This document shows, piece by piece, positions 21,815 through 30,280 of a stretch of 64,000 bases of DNA. The notes below the pieces were generated by a model. It was given only the letters and a program-made list of their open reading frames with translations. It did not search any database and was not told where the DNA came from. The stretch's first letter is position 1; the number at the start of each line of letters is the position of its first letter. A program made the translations under genes and the position numbers. Source of the DNA: Sphingomonas sp. J315 (lineage in GTDB: Bacteria > Pseudomonadota > Alphaproteobacteria > Sphingomonadales > Sphingomonadaceae); contig NZ_CP088296.1 in the NCBI RefSeq assembly GCF_024666595.1, positions 3,524,501 to 3,588,500 on the forward strand, in the 5' to 3' direction.

Positions 21815-22811
21815 GGTGGACCTGCTGGCCGGGTTGGACGTTGAGCAAGGCAGCGGCGGCGGGATCGAGCGTTGCGCCCGTGTCGGACCGGCCGATCCGG
21901 CCGTGGCACGCGCGGAAGTCGGCGAGCTGGCCGCGCGCGATGATGCTTGCGTCGCCCCCCGGAGCCAGCGCGGCAACCGCTTCGGCGCGGCAGTCGCGGA
22001 TCGTCATCACATTGTCGGTGCGCGCGGTCATGGTCGGGCCGCCGTCGAAAATGTCGATGTAATTCTCGAACGCGAAGCCTTCATGCTCCAGCATCCGCAT
22101 TGCCGCGCGGCCCGAGGGGTGGGGGACGCCGATCACACTGCGCGCATGGTCGGTCAGCATCGCGGTATAGACCGGGTGGCGCGGCATCAGGTCGGCGATG
22201 AACTGGTTGCCGTGGATCGCGTTGAACTCGTCCGCCTGCTGGAAATTCATCCCGAAGAAGCGGCCCGCGACCCCGTCCCAGAAGGGCGATCCGCCCGCCT
22301 CGTCGATCACGCCGCGCAGTTCGGCAAGGATGCGGTCGGCGAAGCGCGCACGGTGCATCGCGATGAACAGATAGCGGCTGCGCGCGAGCAACATACCGAG
22401 GCCCCCGGCGCGTTCGCCGGGGTGGAGGAACAGCCCGCCGACCTCGCTCGATCCTTCGAGGTCGTTGACCAGGTTGAGGATTTCGGCGCGAAAGGTGCGA
22501 TTGAGCGCCTCGCTATGCTTGGTCACCGTACCGATGCGGTAGGAATAGAAGGGCCAGCGCTGGCCGACCTGGGTGAATATCTGGCAGGTGCCGCGCACCT
22601 CCTGCGTGTCGGTGTTTTCGAGCACGAGGACGAACAGTTCGTCCTTCTTGGCATCGTCGGTACGCGCAAAGGCTTCGGCGCTGCGTTCGAGCTTGGCCTT
22701 CAGCGCCGGTTTCTCAGGCGGGAGATTGGTGAAGCCGCCGCCGGTGAGCTTCGCCATCTCATAGAGATGCTGGAGGTCGTCGGCGCGGGCGGGGCGGATG
22801 ATGAAGGTCAT
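21801..22811 (-). CDS. astA: Arginine N-succinyltransferase
   Basis: A 336-aa GNAT-fold enzyme that transfers succinyl from succinyl-CoA to arginine, the first step of the AST pathway. Recognised from MTFIIRPARADDLQHLYEMA, FYSYRIGTVTKHSEALNRT, GGLFLHPGERAGGLGMLLAR and RFFGMNFQQADEFNAIHGN. ATG 22811 overlaps the stop of the upstream M20 hydrolase gene (ATGA), and its own end overlaps astB, so hydrolase-astA-astB form one operon on the minus strand. Confidence 0.95.
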   Translation of the reverse strand: MTFIIRPARADDLQHLYEMAKLTGGGFTNLPPEKPALKAKLERSAEAFARTDDAKKDELFVLVLENTDTQEVRGTCQIFTQVGQRWPFYSYRIGTVTKHSEALNRTFRAEILNLVNDLEGSSEVGGLFLHPGERAGGLGMLLARSRYLFIAMHRARFADRILAELRGVIDEAGGSPFWDGVAGRFFGMNFQQADEFNAIHGNQFIADLMPRHPVYTAMLTDHARSVIGVPHPSGRAAMRMLEHEGFAFENYIDIFDGGPTMTARTDNVMTIRDCRAEAVAALAPGGDASIIARGQLADFRACHGRIGRSDTGATLDPAAAALLNVQPGQQVHHAPR

Positions 22812-24013
22812 ACGCCACCCTTTTCGATGATGCGCAGGATGGTCAGCGCGGACAATGCCGCGCGTTCGGGCAGGCTGTCGGGGATCAGAAATTCCTCCTG
22901 CGAATGAATGGCGCCACCACGTGCGCCCATCGTATCGACGACGGGGACGCCGCACGCGGCGATGTTGTTGCCGTCGCACACCCCGCCGGTGGCCTTCCAG
23001 GCGACGGGGATGTCGAGATCGGCACCGGCCTGCTTGACCAGACCGAACAGCCGCTCGGCGCCGGGGTCGAGCGGCTTGGGCGGGCGGTTGAAGCCGCCAT
23101 GGACATGGACCGCGACGTCGTGCGCGGTGGCGATGCTCTCAGCGAGGGCATGGACCGCTGCTCCGGCGCGCTGGATGGCGTCGGGCGAGGCGGGGCGGAA
23201 ATTGACGCGCAGGATGGCGAGATCGGGGACGACATTGTTCGGTCCGCCCCCCTCGATCCGCGCCGGGTTGACCGACAAGTCATCGGTCATCAACTGGGAC
23301 AGGCGCAGCGCGAGATCGGCCGCAGCGACAAGTGCGTTGCGTCCGTCGCGTGGGTTGCGGCCGGCATGGGCGCTGCGTCCGCGCACGACGATCGAGAAAT
23401 TGCCGGTCCCACCACGCGCGCCCGCCAGCGTGCCATCGGGGAGCGCGGGTTCGTAGGTGAGCGCGGCAACCTTGTTCTTCGCGGCCTGAGCGATCAGCGC
23501 AGCGGAGGCGAAGGATCCGGTTTCCTCGTCGGAGTTGATGACGACTTCATAGCCGAAGCGTGCTGAGGCGGGGGTGGCCTCGACCGCGCGCAGGGCGGCG
23601 AGCATAAGCGACAGCCCGCCCTTCATGTCTGCGGCGCCGGGGGCATTCAGGCTGCCATCGGGCAGCCAGGTCGCGGTCTGGAAGGGGTGATCGGCGGGGA
23701 ACACCGTGTCCATGTGGCCAGTGAACAGCATCTGCACCGGTGCATCGGGACGCACGCGCAGGTGGAGGTGGCGGCCATCGGACAGTGACTGGGCCGTGCC
23801 GCTGGTGTCGACCATCTCGACCGGGGCGGGCTCGACCAGCGCCAGCTCGCCGGGCAAGGCGGCGAACGCATCGGCGAGCAAATCCGCCATCGTCGCCAAG
23901 CCGGTCAGGTTGCGCGTGCCGCTGTTGACCGCGACCCAGCGTTCGACCTGCGCCAGCATCGGCGCGGCGCGGGCCGCCTCGACGGCGGCGGCTTCGATTG
24001 CGGTCAGCCCCAT
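22808..24013 (-). CDS. M20-family metallohydrolase (carboxypeptidase G2/DapE-like) linked to arginine catabolism
   Basis: A 401-aa di-zinc peptidase/deacylase. Metal ligands are visible in order: GHMDTVFPAD, GAADMKGGLSLM, NSDEETGSFASA (catalytic Glu and ligand), YEPALPDG and the C-terminal AIHSQEEF. There is no signal peptide, so it is cytoplasmic. As first gene of the astA-astB operon it may hydrolyse an N-acyl amino acid of the pathway such as succinylglutamate, replacing the usual AstE, but this is inference from position. ATG 24013 (MGLTAIEAAAVE) is preferred over the upstream open frame. Confidence 0.8.
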   Translation of the reverse strand: MGLTAIEAAAVEAARAAPMLAQVERWVAVNSGTRNLTGLATMADLLADAFAALPGELALVEPAPVEMVDTSGTAQSLSDGRHLHLRVRPDAPVQMLFTGHMDTVFPADHPFQTATWLPDGSLNAPGAADMKGGLSLMLAALRAVEATPASARFGYEVVINSDEETGSFASAALIAQAAKNKVAALTYEPALPDGTLAGARGGTGNFSIVVRGRSAHAGRNPRDGRNALVAAADLALRLSQLMTDDLSVNPARIEGGGPNNVVPDLAILRVNFRPASPDAIQRAGAAVHALAESIATAHDVAVHVHGGFNRPPKPLDPGAERLFGLVKQAGADLDIPVAWKATGGVCDGNNIAACGVPVVDTMGARGGAIHSQEEFLIPDSLPERAALSALTILRIIEKGGV

Positions 24014-24066
24014 GCAGGGGGTGTATCGGCTCCCGCGCGTCGGGTGAACCCCTTGTGGCCGGAAAA

Positions 24067-24080
24067 GTAACAATAGTTAC
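24067..24080. promoter_or_regulatory. Inverted repeat ahead of the ast operon
   Basis: GTAAC (24067-24071) and GTTAC (24076-24080) form a short palindrome in the 70-bp gap between the PiT gene stop and the M20 hydrolase start. It could be an operator for the arginine operon; no known box is matched. Confidence 0.3.
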
Positions 24081-24083
24081 GAG

Positions 24084-25097
24084 TTAGAACAATCGCGTGA
24101 GCATGTAGAACAGCGCGCCGACTGCAGCCGAGGCGGGGATGGTGATGACCCATGCCGCGATCACATTCTGCGCGACGCCCCAGCGCACGGCACTGGCACG
24201 CCGAGCGGTTCCTGCGCCGATGATGCTGCCGGTGATGGTGTGGGTGGTCGAAACCGGAATGCCGAGCAGCGAGGCGGTGAACACCATGATCGACCCGCCG
24301 GTCGACGCGCTGAACCCCTGATGCTGCGACAATTTTGTGATCCGCGTTCCCATCGTTTCGATGATCTTCCACCCGCCGGATAACGTCCCCAACGCGATTG
24401 CGATGTAGCAGGCGATGGCGACCCAGTGCGGCACATGGAATTCGCCCGAGAGATAGCCGGTCGAATAGAGCAGCACGGTGATGATCCCCATCGTCTTTTG
24501 CGCGTCGTTGAGGCCGTGCGCGGTCGAATAGGCAGCGGAGGAGACGAGATGGAGCCAGCGGAAGCTCTTCTCTGCGTTGCGGTTGCCGACGCGGTGGAGC
24601 GCCCAGCTCGACATCAGCATCACCAGCATCGCCAGCAGCATGCCGAGCAGCGGCGACAGCACGATAGCGATCAGCGTCTTGTTGAGGCCGCTCCACTGGA
24701 TGCCGGTGAAGCCGGCATGCGCGACGCCCGCGCCGACGATGCCGCCGACGAGCGCGTGGCTAGACGAGGAGGGAATGCCCTTCCACCAGGTGACGACGTT
24801 CCAGAACATCGCGCCGACCAGCGCGCCGAACACGACGGCGGGGGTGACCAGATCCTTGTCGATCAGCCCCTTGCCGATCGTCTCCGCCACCTTGTGCAAC
24901 TCGGGCCAGGCGAGGGTGAGGAAATAGGCGGCGAAGTTGAAGAAGGCGGCGAATCCGACGGCCTGTACCGGGCCGAGCAGCCGCGTGGCGACGACCGTAG
25001 CGATCGAATTGGCGGCGTCGTGGAGGCCGTTCAAGAAGTCAAACGCCAGCGCGAGGATGATCAGGCCGACGAGCAGCGGGAAAGCGAGTTCGTGCAT
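24084..25097 (-). CDS. PiT-family inorganic phosphate transporter
   Basis: A 337-aa low-affinity phosphate/cation symporter of the inner membrane. The two PD001131-like PiT repeats are visible: ALAFDFLNGLHDAANSIATV at the N-terminus and GGSIMVFTASLLGIPVSTTH (then TITGSIIGAG) near the C-terminus, with about ten hydrophobic helices. It starts 9 bp after the DUF47 gene stop, the usual partner order. Regulation by phosphate is suggested by the Pho box upstream of the operon. Confidence 0.94.
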   Translation of the reverse strand: MHELAFPLLVGLIILALAFDFLNGLHDAANSIATVVATRLLGPVQAVGFAAFFNFAAYFLTLAWPELHKVAETIGKGLIDKDLVTPAVVFGALVGAMFWNVVTWWKGIPSSSSHALVGGIVGAGVAHAGFTGIQWSGLNKTLIAIVLSPLLGMLLAMLVMLMSSWALHRVGNRNAEKSFRWLHLVSSAAYSTAHGLNDAQKTMGIITVLLYSTGYLSGEFHVPHWVAIACYIAIALGTLSGGWKIIETMGTRITKLSQHQGFSASTGGSIMVFTASLLGIPVSTTHTITGSIIGAGTARRASAVRWGVAQNVIAAWVITIPASAAVGALFYMLTRLF

Positions 25098-25106
25098 GGG
25101 ATGCGA

Positions 25107-26165
25107 TCAGGCGTGGTCGATGACGATGCCGTCGATCTCGTTCGCGACATCCTCGAGCGCGTCGGTAATCCGCTCGAGATGCTTGTAGATCTCGCGCGCG
25201 ATGAAGAATTTCATCGGATCGTCGCCATAGGTCTTGAATGCGCGGCGGACGCCGGCGTCGTGGATGTCGTCGGCATGGCCCTCCATCCGCACCAGGCGCT
25301 CGGTCAACTCGTGCAGGCGCACGCCGTTCTTCGCGACATCCCGCAGCAGCGGCATCGCTTCGGCAGTCAGCCGCGCGGCATCGACAATGATGGCGACGAT
25401 GTCACGCATTTCGGGCTCGAACGCATCGACCTCATACAGGTCGACCGCAGCGGCGGCGGCCTGCATTTCGTCGATCGCGTCGTCCATCGCACCGATCAGG
25501 CTGGTGATCGCGCTGCGGTCGAACGGGGTCAGGAAAGTCTTGCGGACCGTCTGCAGCACCTCACGGATGATGCCGTCCGCATCATGCTCACGCTCCATGA
25601 TCTCACGGATATGGTCCTGCGTCGGGCCTGCGCCCTGGAACAAGCGCGATAGCGCGTCAGCGGCGGCGGTGATCGTTACCGCATGCGCCTCGAACAGATC
25701 GAAGAAATTTCCGGTCTTGGGAAGAAGGCGCTGAAACCACGCAAACATTTGACTTGCTTTCGATCTTTGCGCGACGACGGCGAGCATGCTCGTCCGCCGC
25801 GCGGCGGCATTGAATTCGGTTGGGCCGAAGCTGCGGATCAGGTCGCTGAGATCGGGTTCGTCGACCGCGTCGGCCGCCTCCTCCAGCGTGAACCAGCGGC
25901 GTTCGCGCTGGTCCTGTTCCTTCCAGCGGGCGAGTTCTTCGGTGACGGCGAGCGGGAATACCTCGACATCGGCCATCAGGTGCGCGCCATTGCCGCGCCG
26001 CTTGCGATAGCGATAGGCGCCGATCGGCGTGGGGCAGGCTGCGCCGACGACTCCTGCCTCTTCCTTGGCCTCTTCGGCGGCGGCGAGGTGTGGCGGTGTG
26101 CCGTTCGCGACATTGCCCTTGGGGATCACCCAGCGACCGGTGCCGCGCGACGTGACGAGCATCAC
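25107..26165 (-). CDS. NUDIX hydrolase fused to DUF47 (PhoU-like Pit accessory) protein
   Basis: One open frame of 352 aa contains two domains. Residues about 1-139 are a DIPP-like NUDIX domain (GRWVIPKGN, then HLAAAEEAKEEAGVVG, with Glu in place of the usual Arg of REUxEE). From residue 140 (MFAWFQRLLPKTGNFF, ATG at 25748) follows a complete DUF47 protein of about 213 aa, which in other bacteria modulates PiT transporters. They are usually separate genes. No stop lies between them, so this is a fusion or two genes with internal initiation. The NUDIX N-terminus appears short: an upstream AIRQIAALPYRTEG segment is in frame without ATG/GTG/TTG. Confidence 0.8.
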   Translation of the reverse strand: MMLVTSRGTGRWVIPKGNVANGTPPHLAAAEEAKEEAGVVGAACPTPIGAYRYRKRRGNGAHLMADVEVFPLAVTEELARWKEQDQRERRWFTLEEAADAVDEPDLSDLIRSFGPTEFNAAARRTSMLAVVAQRSKASQMFAWFQRLLPKTGNFFDLFEAHAVTITAAADALSRLFQGAGPTQDHIREIMEREHDADGIIREVLQTVRKTFLTPFDRSAITSLIGAMDDAIDEMQAAAAAVDLYEVDAFEPEMRDIVAIIVDAARLTAEAMPLLRDVAKNGVRLHELTERLVRMEGHADDIHDAGVRRAFKTYGDDPMKFFIAREIYKHLERITDALEDVANEIDGIVIDHA

Positions 26166-26272
26166 GCGAACGGGGGCATCAATGGCGGTCCCTTCGGTAC
26201 GATAGGGCAGGGCGGCGATCTGGCGAATGGCGATGGCTCCGGGTTGCGGCCCGATGCCCGATTTCGCCGAAT

Positions 26273-26301
26273 GTTACAATCTTGTGAAGTTACTGTGACA
26301 G
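26273..26301 (-). promoter_or_regulatory. Pho box (PhoB-binding site), three repeats
   Basis: Read on the minus strand: CTGTCAC (26301-26295), ACTTCAC (26290-26284), TTGTAAC (26279-26273), each separated by 4 bp, so an 11-bp period. This is the known Pho box layout (CTGTCAT repeats with 4-bp spacers). It lies about 110 bp upstream of the NUDIX-DUF47-PiT operon and points at it. Confidence 0.75.
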
Positions 26302-26416
26302 TCATTTGCTGTGTTCAGCTTCGCTGAAACGTCAGCGGCCGGCTCCCCCGCCCGGCCACCTATAGGATGCTGGCGCTGGGTGACCGGGTGGGGAAGCGGT
26401 CGGTGCCGAAAGCGAC

Positions 26417-27358
26417 CTAGAAGTCCACCAGCAGTGACGCGCGTGTCGTAGTATCCGTCGACTTGCGCCCGTTCGGCGGCGCGCTTTCATAGTTCACCGC
26501 ATAGGACATCTGGGTCGAGAAGGGGCCGAACAGCTTCACGCGCAATGCCGACTTGCCCGTGATCGTGCTGTTCTGCTGCTCGACGAACGCCGACGCATCC
26601 TGACTGAAGGTGACGCCCTTGCTCAACTTCCAGTCGAGGTCGATCTTGCCGCGCGCTGCGATCTGGCGTTCAGTCGCAGCGGTGATGAAATCGGTATAGC
26701 GAAACGCCGGGCCGATTTCGAGATCCAGAGTCAGCGCCGGAGATTTGACCGCCGAGTAGCCTGCCCCTGCCGACACCGAATAGCGTTCGTCAAATCCCAG
26801 GAACCGATCGCTCTCGAACTGCGCCGCGCCATAGACATAGGCGCGGTCGTCGATCTTCCAGTTGGGTTCATAGGCAGCGAGATAGCGTTCGCGCACCGTT
26901 CGCCCGAACGTCTCCTGATAATCGGCCTGGATCCGCAGCTTGTGGCGCCAGCGGAGCGCTTCGCGCTTCAAGTCGACAATGCCGGTGAGGCCCAGCGTTT
27001 CTGTGTTGCCAGTGGTGAAGTAGCCGCCCAGTTCGGCGCGCCCCTTGATCAGGTCGAGGAACTTGGCCTCGCGGATGCGGCGTTCGGCAGCCTCGCGTCG
27101 TTCGCGCTTCCAGGTCGCGGCTGCCTTCTCGAATTGCGCGGCGCGCTCCTTGTCGGCGGCCTTGGCATATTTGACGATCGCATTGACCGCGCCCTCGTCG
27201 CCCGCCTTCATCGCGGCGTCGAGCATCGCCTTCACCTCCGACGAGCGTTCGACCGATTGGTTTGGCGGCGGCGGGGGAGCCTCCTGCGGCGCGGATGCGG
27301 TTACGTCTGCGTTGGCAAGTAGCAGCGGAGCGAGCAAAAGGGGGAGGAGGCGGCGCAT
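26417..27358 (-). CDS. DUF481 outer-membrane protein
   Basis: A 313-aa protein. The signal peptide MRRLLPLLLAPLLLANADVT is followed by a Pro-rich stretch (APQEAPPPPPNQS), a charged helical region (about 35-95) and a C-terminal DUF481 beta-barrel-like half (KGRAELGGYFTTGNTETLGL, HKLRIQADYQETFGRTVRER) ending in the outer-membrane-type residue Phe (SLLVDF). DUF481 proteins are salt-stress-linked or porin-like; function is not settled. ATG 27358 is chosen for the signal peptide. Confidence 0.85.
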   Translation of the reverse strand: MRRLLPLLLAPLLLANADVTASAPQEAPPPPPNQSVERSSEVKAMLDAAMKAGDEGAVNAIVKYAKAADKERAAQFEKAAATWKRERREAAERRIREAKFLDLIKGRAELGGYFTTGNTETLGLTGIVDLKREALRWRHKLRIQADYQETFGRTVRERYLAAYEPNWKIDDRAYVYGAAQFESDRFLGFDERYSVSAGAGYSAVKSPALTLDLEIGPAFRYTDFITAATERQIAARGKIDLDWKLSKGVTFSQDASAFVEQQNSTITGKSALRVKLFGPFSTQMSYAVNYESAPPNGRKSTDTTTRASLLVDF

Positions 27359-27408
27359 GTAACCGGTTACTACCCTTTCTTGGTTAAGGAATCGAGTGCT
27401 GCACTGCA

Positions 27409-27900
27409 TCAATCGACCTCTAGCCCAAGAGGTTGGGCGAAAATGTGGAGCAGACGGACATACAGGTCGCGTTTGAACGGGACGATCACATCGGGCAGCT
27501 CGCGCGGCTCAAGCCAGCGCCAGGCACGGAATTCCGGCTCGGCGGTGGCGATGTCGATCGCCTCGTCCCCTGCGGTCAGGCGGAACAGGAACCAGCGCTG
27601 GCGCTGGCCGCGCCATTTGCCCTTCCACACCTTGCCCAGCAGGTCGTCGGGCAGATCGTACTCCAGTTCGATCTCGGGCGCGGCGAGCAGTTCGACATGG
27701 TTGCGGGCGACGCCGGTTTCCTCCCATAGCTCGCGATAGGCGGCATCGAGCGGGTCTTCGCCCGGATCGATCCCGCCCTGCGGCATTTGCCATGCCTCCA
27801 GCGTCGAATCGAGACGCTGGCCGACGAACACCTGACCTTGCCTGTTGAGCAGGATGACCCCGGCGCAGGGGCGATAGGGAAGCGCGTCGCGGTCGATCAT
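27409..27900 (-). CDS. rppH: RNA pyrophosphohydrolase
   Basis: A 163-aa NUDIX protein that removes pyrophosphate from 5'-triphosphorylated RNA to start decay. N-terminus LPYRPCAGVILLNRQGQVFV and the Nudix box GGIDPGEDPLDAAYRELWEE with the following TG are typical of RppH/YgdP, as is QRQRWFLFRLTA. The ATG at 27900 overlaps the stop of the esterase gene (4 bp). Confidence 0.93.
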   Translation of the reverse strand: MIDRDALPYRPCAGVILLNRQGQVFVGQRLDSTLEAWQMPQGGIDPGEDPLDAAYRELWEETGVARNHVELLAAPEIELEYDLPDDLLGKVWKGKWRGQRQRWFLFRLTAGDEAIDIATAEPEFRAWRWLEPRELPDVIVPFKRDLYVRLLHIFAQPLGLEVD

Positions 27901-28871
27901 GCCGCCGCCTGGATCATCACGCGGTTCGCCTCGGCCTCGGTCAGCAATGCGCGGAAGGCGACGAGCATCCCGGCGACGTCGCCTTGCGCTGAAGGAATGG
28001 CGCGGCGCAAGGTGATGAAGCCGTGGATATTGCCTACCGCCTCGCGGAACACGACCGGCACGCCTGCCGCCGCCAGCGCTCCGGCATAGGCGCGGCCCTG
28101 ATCCCGGATTGGATCGAGGCTGGCGGTGATGACCAGTGCCGGGGGCAACCCCTCCAGCGTTGCATGGCGCATCGGCGAGGCGCGCGGGTGCGCGACATCG
28201 GCGGCATAGCATTCGTTAAACCACGCCATGCCCTTGGCGGTGAGCAGATAGCCCTCCGCGAAGTGATCGGCGGAGGGGTAGCTGCCCCCGAAATCCGCGG
28301 CGGGATAGATCAGCAACTGGCCGATCACCGGCACGGCGGCGGGTGCGTCGCGCAGGTCGCTCGCGGCGACCGCGGCGATCTGTCCGCCCGCGCTGTCGCC
28401 CGCGAGCGCGATGCTGGTCACCGCGCGGCCGAGTTCGGCGGGGTTGGAGGCGACCCAGCGCGCCGCTGCCTCGCAATCGTCGGACGCTGCGGGCCAGGGA
28501 TTTTCGGGAGCGAGGCGATAGTCGACCGAGACGACGGGAAGGTCGAGCAGGCGGCTCATCTCGGCGGTGAAGCTCGCATGGCTGTCGATATTGCCGATGA
28601 CGAAGCCGCCGCCGTGGAAGAAGACCACGACCGGGCCGGGTTCGCGCTTCTCGCGCACATCGAACAGGCGGGCGGGTATATCTCCGGCGGGCCCAGGGAT
28701 GGTGAGGTCCTTGACCGTCGCGAGCTCACCTAGCGGCAGATCGACCATATCCTTCATCGCCAGATATTGCGCGCGATAGGCGGCGGGGTGGGGCGGCCAA
28801 GGCATTTCCGGCATCGCGGCCAGCATGTCGAGAAAAGCGCGGGTGTCGGGACGGACGAAATGGTCGGCCAA
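27897..28871 (-). CDS. Alpha/beta hydrolase, hormone-sensitive-lipase family esterase
   Basis: A 324-aa cytoplasmic esterase. The HSL oxyanion motif HGGGFVIG, nucleophile elbow GDSAGG, acid region TASLDPIRDQG and histidine GNIHGF are all present in order. Coupled to rppH by a 4-bp overlap. The substrate is probably a short-chain ester; not readable from sequence. Confidence 0.9.
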   Translation of the reverse strand: MADHFVRPDTRAFLDMLAAMPEMPWPPHPAAYRAQYLAMKDMVDLPLGELATVKDLTIPGPAGDIPARLFDVREKREPGPVVVFFHGGGFVIGNIDSHASFTAEMSRLLDLPVVSVDYRLAPENPWPAASDDCEAAARWVASNPAELGRAVTSIALAGDSAGGQIAAVAASDLRDAPAAVPVIGQLLIYPAADFGGSYPSADHFAEGYLLTAKGMAWFNECYAADVAHPRASPMRHATLEGLPPALVITASLDPIRDQGRAYAGALAAAGVPVVFREAVGNIHGFITLRRAIPSAQGDVAGMLVAFRALLTEAEANRVMIQAAA

Positions 28872-29005
28872 GGAAGGTCTCCTGTCGTGCGACCGGGTTC
28901 ATAGGCGAGGGAGCATCGCCGCGTCCACCGACCAACCCGCGCTTTGCCGTAAGGAAAGAAGAATTTCGCTGTTCTCCGCGCAATCATGCTGCTAGAGGCG
29001 CGGCC

Positions 29006-29056
29006 ATGTTTCGAAAACGGGCCATTATCACCACCCGGACCGTGACGCGCCGCTAG
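29006..29056 (+). CDS. Putative attenuation leader peptide upstream of asd
   Basis: A 16-codon frame, MFRKRAIITTRTVTRR, with an AGAGG site 7 bp upstream. Two Ile and four Thr codons cluster in residues 7-14, like the thr-operon leader peptides of enterobacteria. The following gene, asd, lies on the pathway to threonine and isoleucine. The stop codon falls inside a strong inverted repeat. Inferred from sequence only. Confidence 0.6.
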   Translation: MFRKRAIITTRTVTRR

Positions 29057-29124
29057 AGGCCGGTCGCGCGGGTCCGGGCATCCGCCGCGAAACATTTCTC
29101 TCAGCGCGCCGAACCGGGCGCTGA
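29034..29124 (+). promoter_or_regulatory. Candidate attenuator stem-loops ahead of asd
   Basis: CCCGGACC (29034-29041) pairs with GGTCCGGG (29071-29078) around the leader-peptide stop codon. A second hairpin is TCAGCGC-(G)-CCG-AAC-CGG-GCGCTGA at 29101-29124. Ribosome stalling at the Ile/Thr codons would block the first stem and could alter the second. No clear T-run follows, so Rho-independent termination is not proven. The rest of the 28872-29194 gap shows only presumed promoter sequence. Confidence 0.5.
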
Positions 29125-29194
29125 CTTCCCACCGAAGAATGACTATGTGGCTGCCCGTACTCCGGGCGGCTCGACCGCATGAAAGGGTCTATTG

Positions 29195-30220
29195 ATGGGT
29201 TACCGTGTCGTAGTCGCAGGCGCCACCGGCAATGTCGGGCGCGAAATGCTCGCCATTCTGGCGGAGCGCGAATTTCCGATCGATGAGCTGGCCGTGCTCG
29301 CGTCCTCGCGCTCGACCGGCGACATGGTCGATTTCGGCGAGACCGGGAAACAGTACAAGATCCAGAATATCGACCATTTCGATCCGACCGGATGGGACAT
29401 GGCGCTGTTCGCGATCGGGAGCGAGGCGACCAAGGTTCACGCCCCGCGCTTTGCCGCTGCCGGCTGCACGGTGATCGACAATTCGTCGCTCTATCGCATG
29501 GACCCCGATGTGCCGTTGATCGTGCCGGAAGTGAACCCGGAGGCGATCGACGGCTACAAGGCCAAGAACATCATCGCCAACCCGAACTGCTCGACCGCCC
29601 AGATGGTGGTGGCGCTGAAGCCGCTGCACGATGCCGCCAAGGTGAAGCGCGTCGTCGTCGCGACCTATCAGTCGGTGTCGGGCGCGGGCAAGGAAGGCAT
29701 GGACGAGCTGTTCGAGCAGTCGCGCAACATCTTTGTCGGCGACAGCGCGGAGGCGAAGAAGTTCACCAAGCAGATCGCGTTCAACGTGATCCCGCACATC
29801 GACAGCTTCCTGGACGACGGGTCGACCAAGGAAGAGTGGAAGATGGTGGTCGAGACCAAGAAGATACTCGACCCCAAGGTCAAGGTGATCGCCACCTGCG
29901 TCCGCGTGCCGGTGTTCGTGGGGCATAGCGAGGCGGTGCATGTCGAGCTGGAGAATGAGCTGTCGGCGGAGGATGCGCAGAATATCCTGCGCGAGGCGCC
30001 GGGCATCATGTTGGTCGACAAGCGCGAGGATGGCGGGTACGTCACCCCGGTCGAATGCGTCGGCGACTATGCGACGTTTGTCAGCCGCGTGCGTGAGGAT
30101 TCGACCGTCGAGAATGGCCTCGCCTTCTGGTGCGTCAGCGACAATCTGCGCAAGGGCGCGGCGCTGAACGCAGTGCAGATCGCGGAGTTGTTGGGCCGCC
30201 GGCATCTGAAGAAGGGCTGA
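29195..30220 (+). CDS. asd: Aspartate-semialdehyde dehydrogenase
   Basis: A 341-aa NADPH-dependent enzyme that reduces aspartyl phosphate to aspartate semialdehyde, the branch point to lysine, diaminopimelate, methionine, threonine and isoleucine. N-terminal Rossmann motif VVVAGATGNVGREMLAIL, catalytic Cys in ANPNCSTAQMVVAL, and the C-terminal ENGLAFWCVSDNLRKGAALN are all present. ATG 29195 follows AAAGGG; a TTG just before it is ignored. The upstream leader peptide and stem-loops suggest attenuation. Confidence 0.97.
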   Translation: MGYRVVVAGATGNVGREMLAILAEREFPIDELAVLASSRSTGDMVDFGETGKQYKIQNIDHFDPTGWDMALFAIGSEATKVHAPRFAAAGCTVIDNSSLYRMDPDVPLIVPEVNPEAIDGYKAKNIIANPNCSTAQMVVALKPLHDAAKVKRVVVATYQSVSGAGKEGMDELFEQSRNIFVGDSAEAKKFTKQIAFNVIPHIDSFLDDGSTKEEWKMVVETKKILDPKVKVIATCVRVPVFVGHSEAVHVELENELSAEDAQNILREAPGIMLVDKREDGGYVTPVECVGDYATFVSRVREDSTVENGLAFWCVSDNLRKGAALNAVQIAELLGRRHLKKG

Positions 30221-30280
30221 CGGCTGCTGACAGGTCTCCCCGCCGCGCAAATTTGGTGGCTGCTCGCGTGCCTTGCGGGC

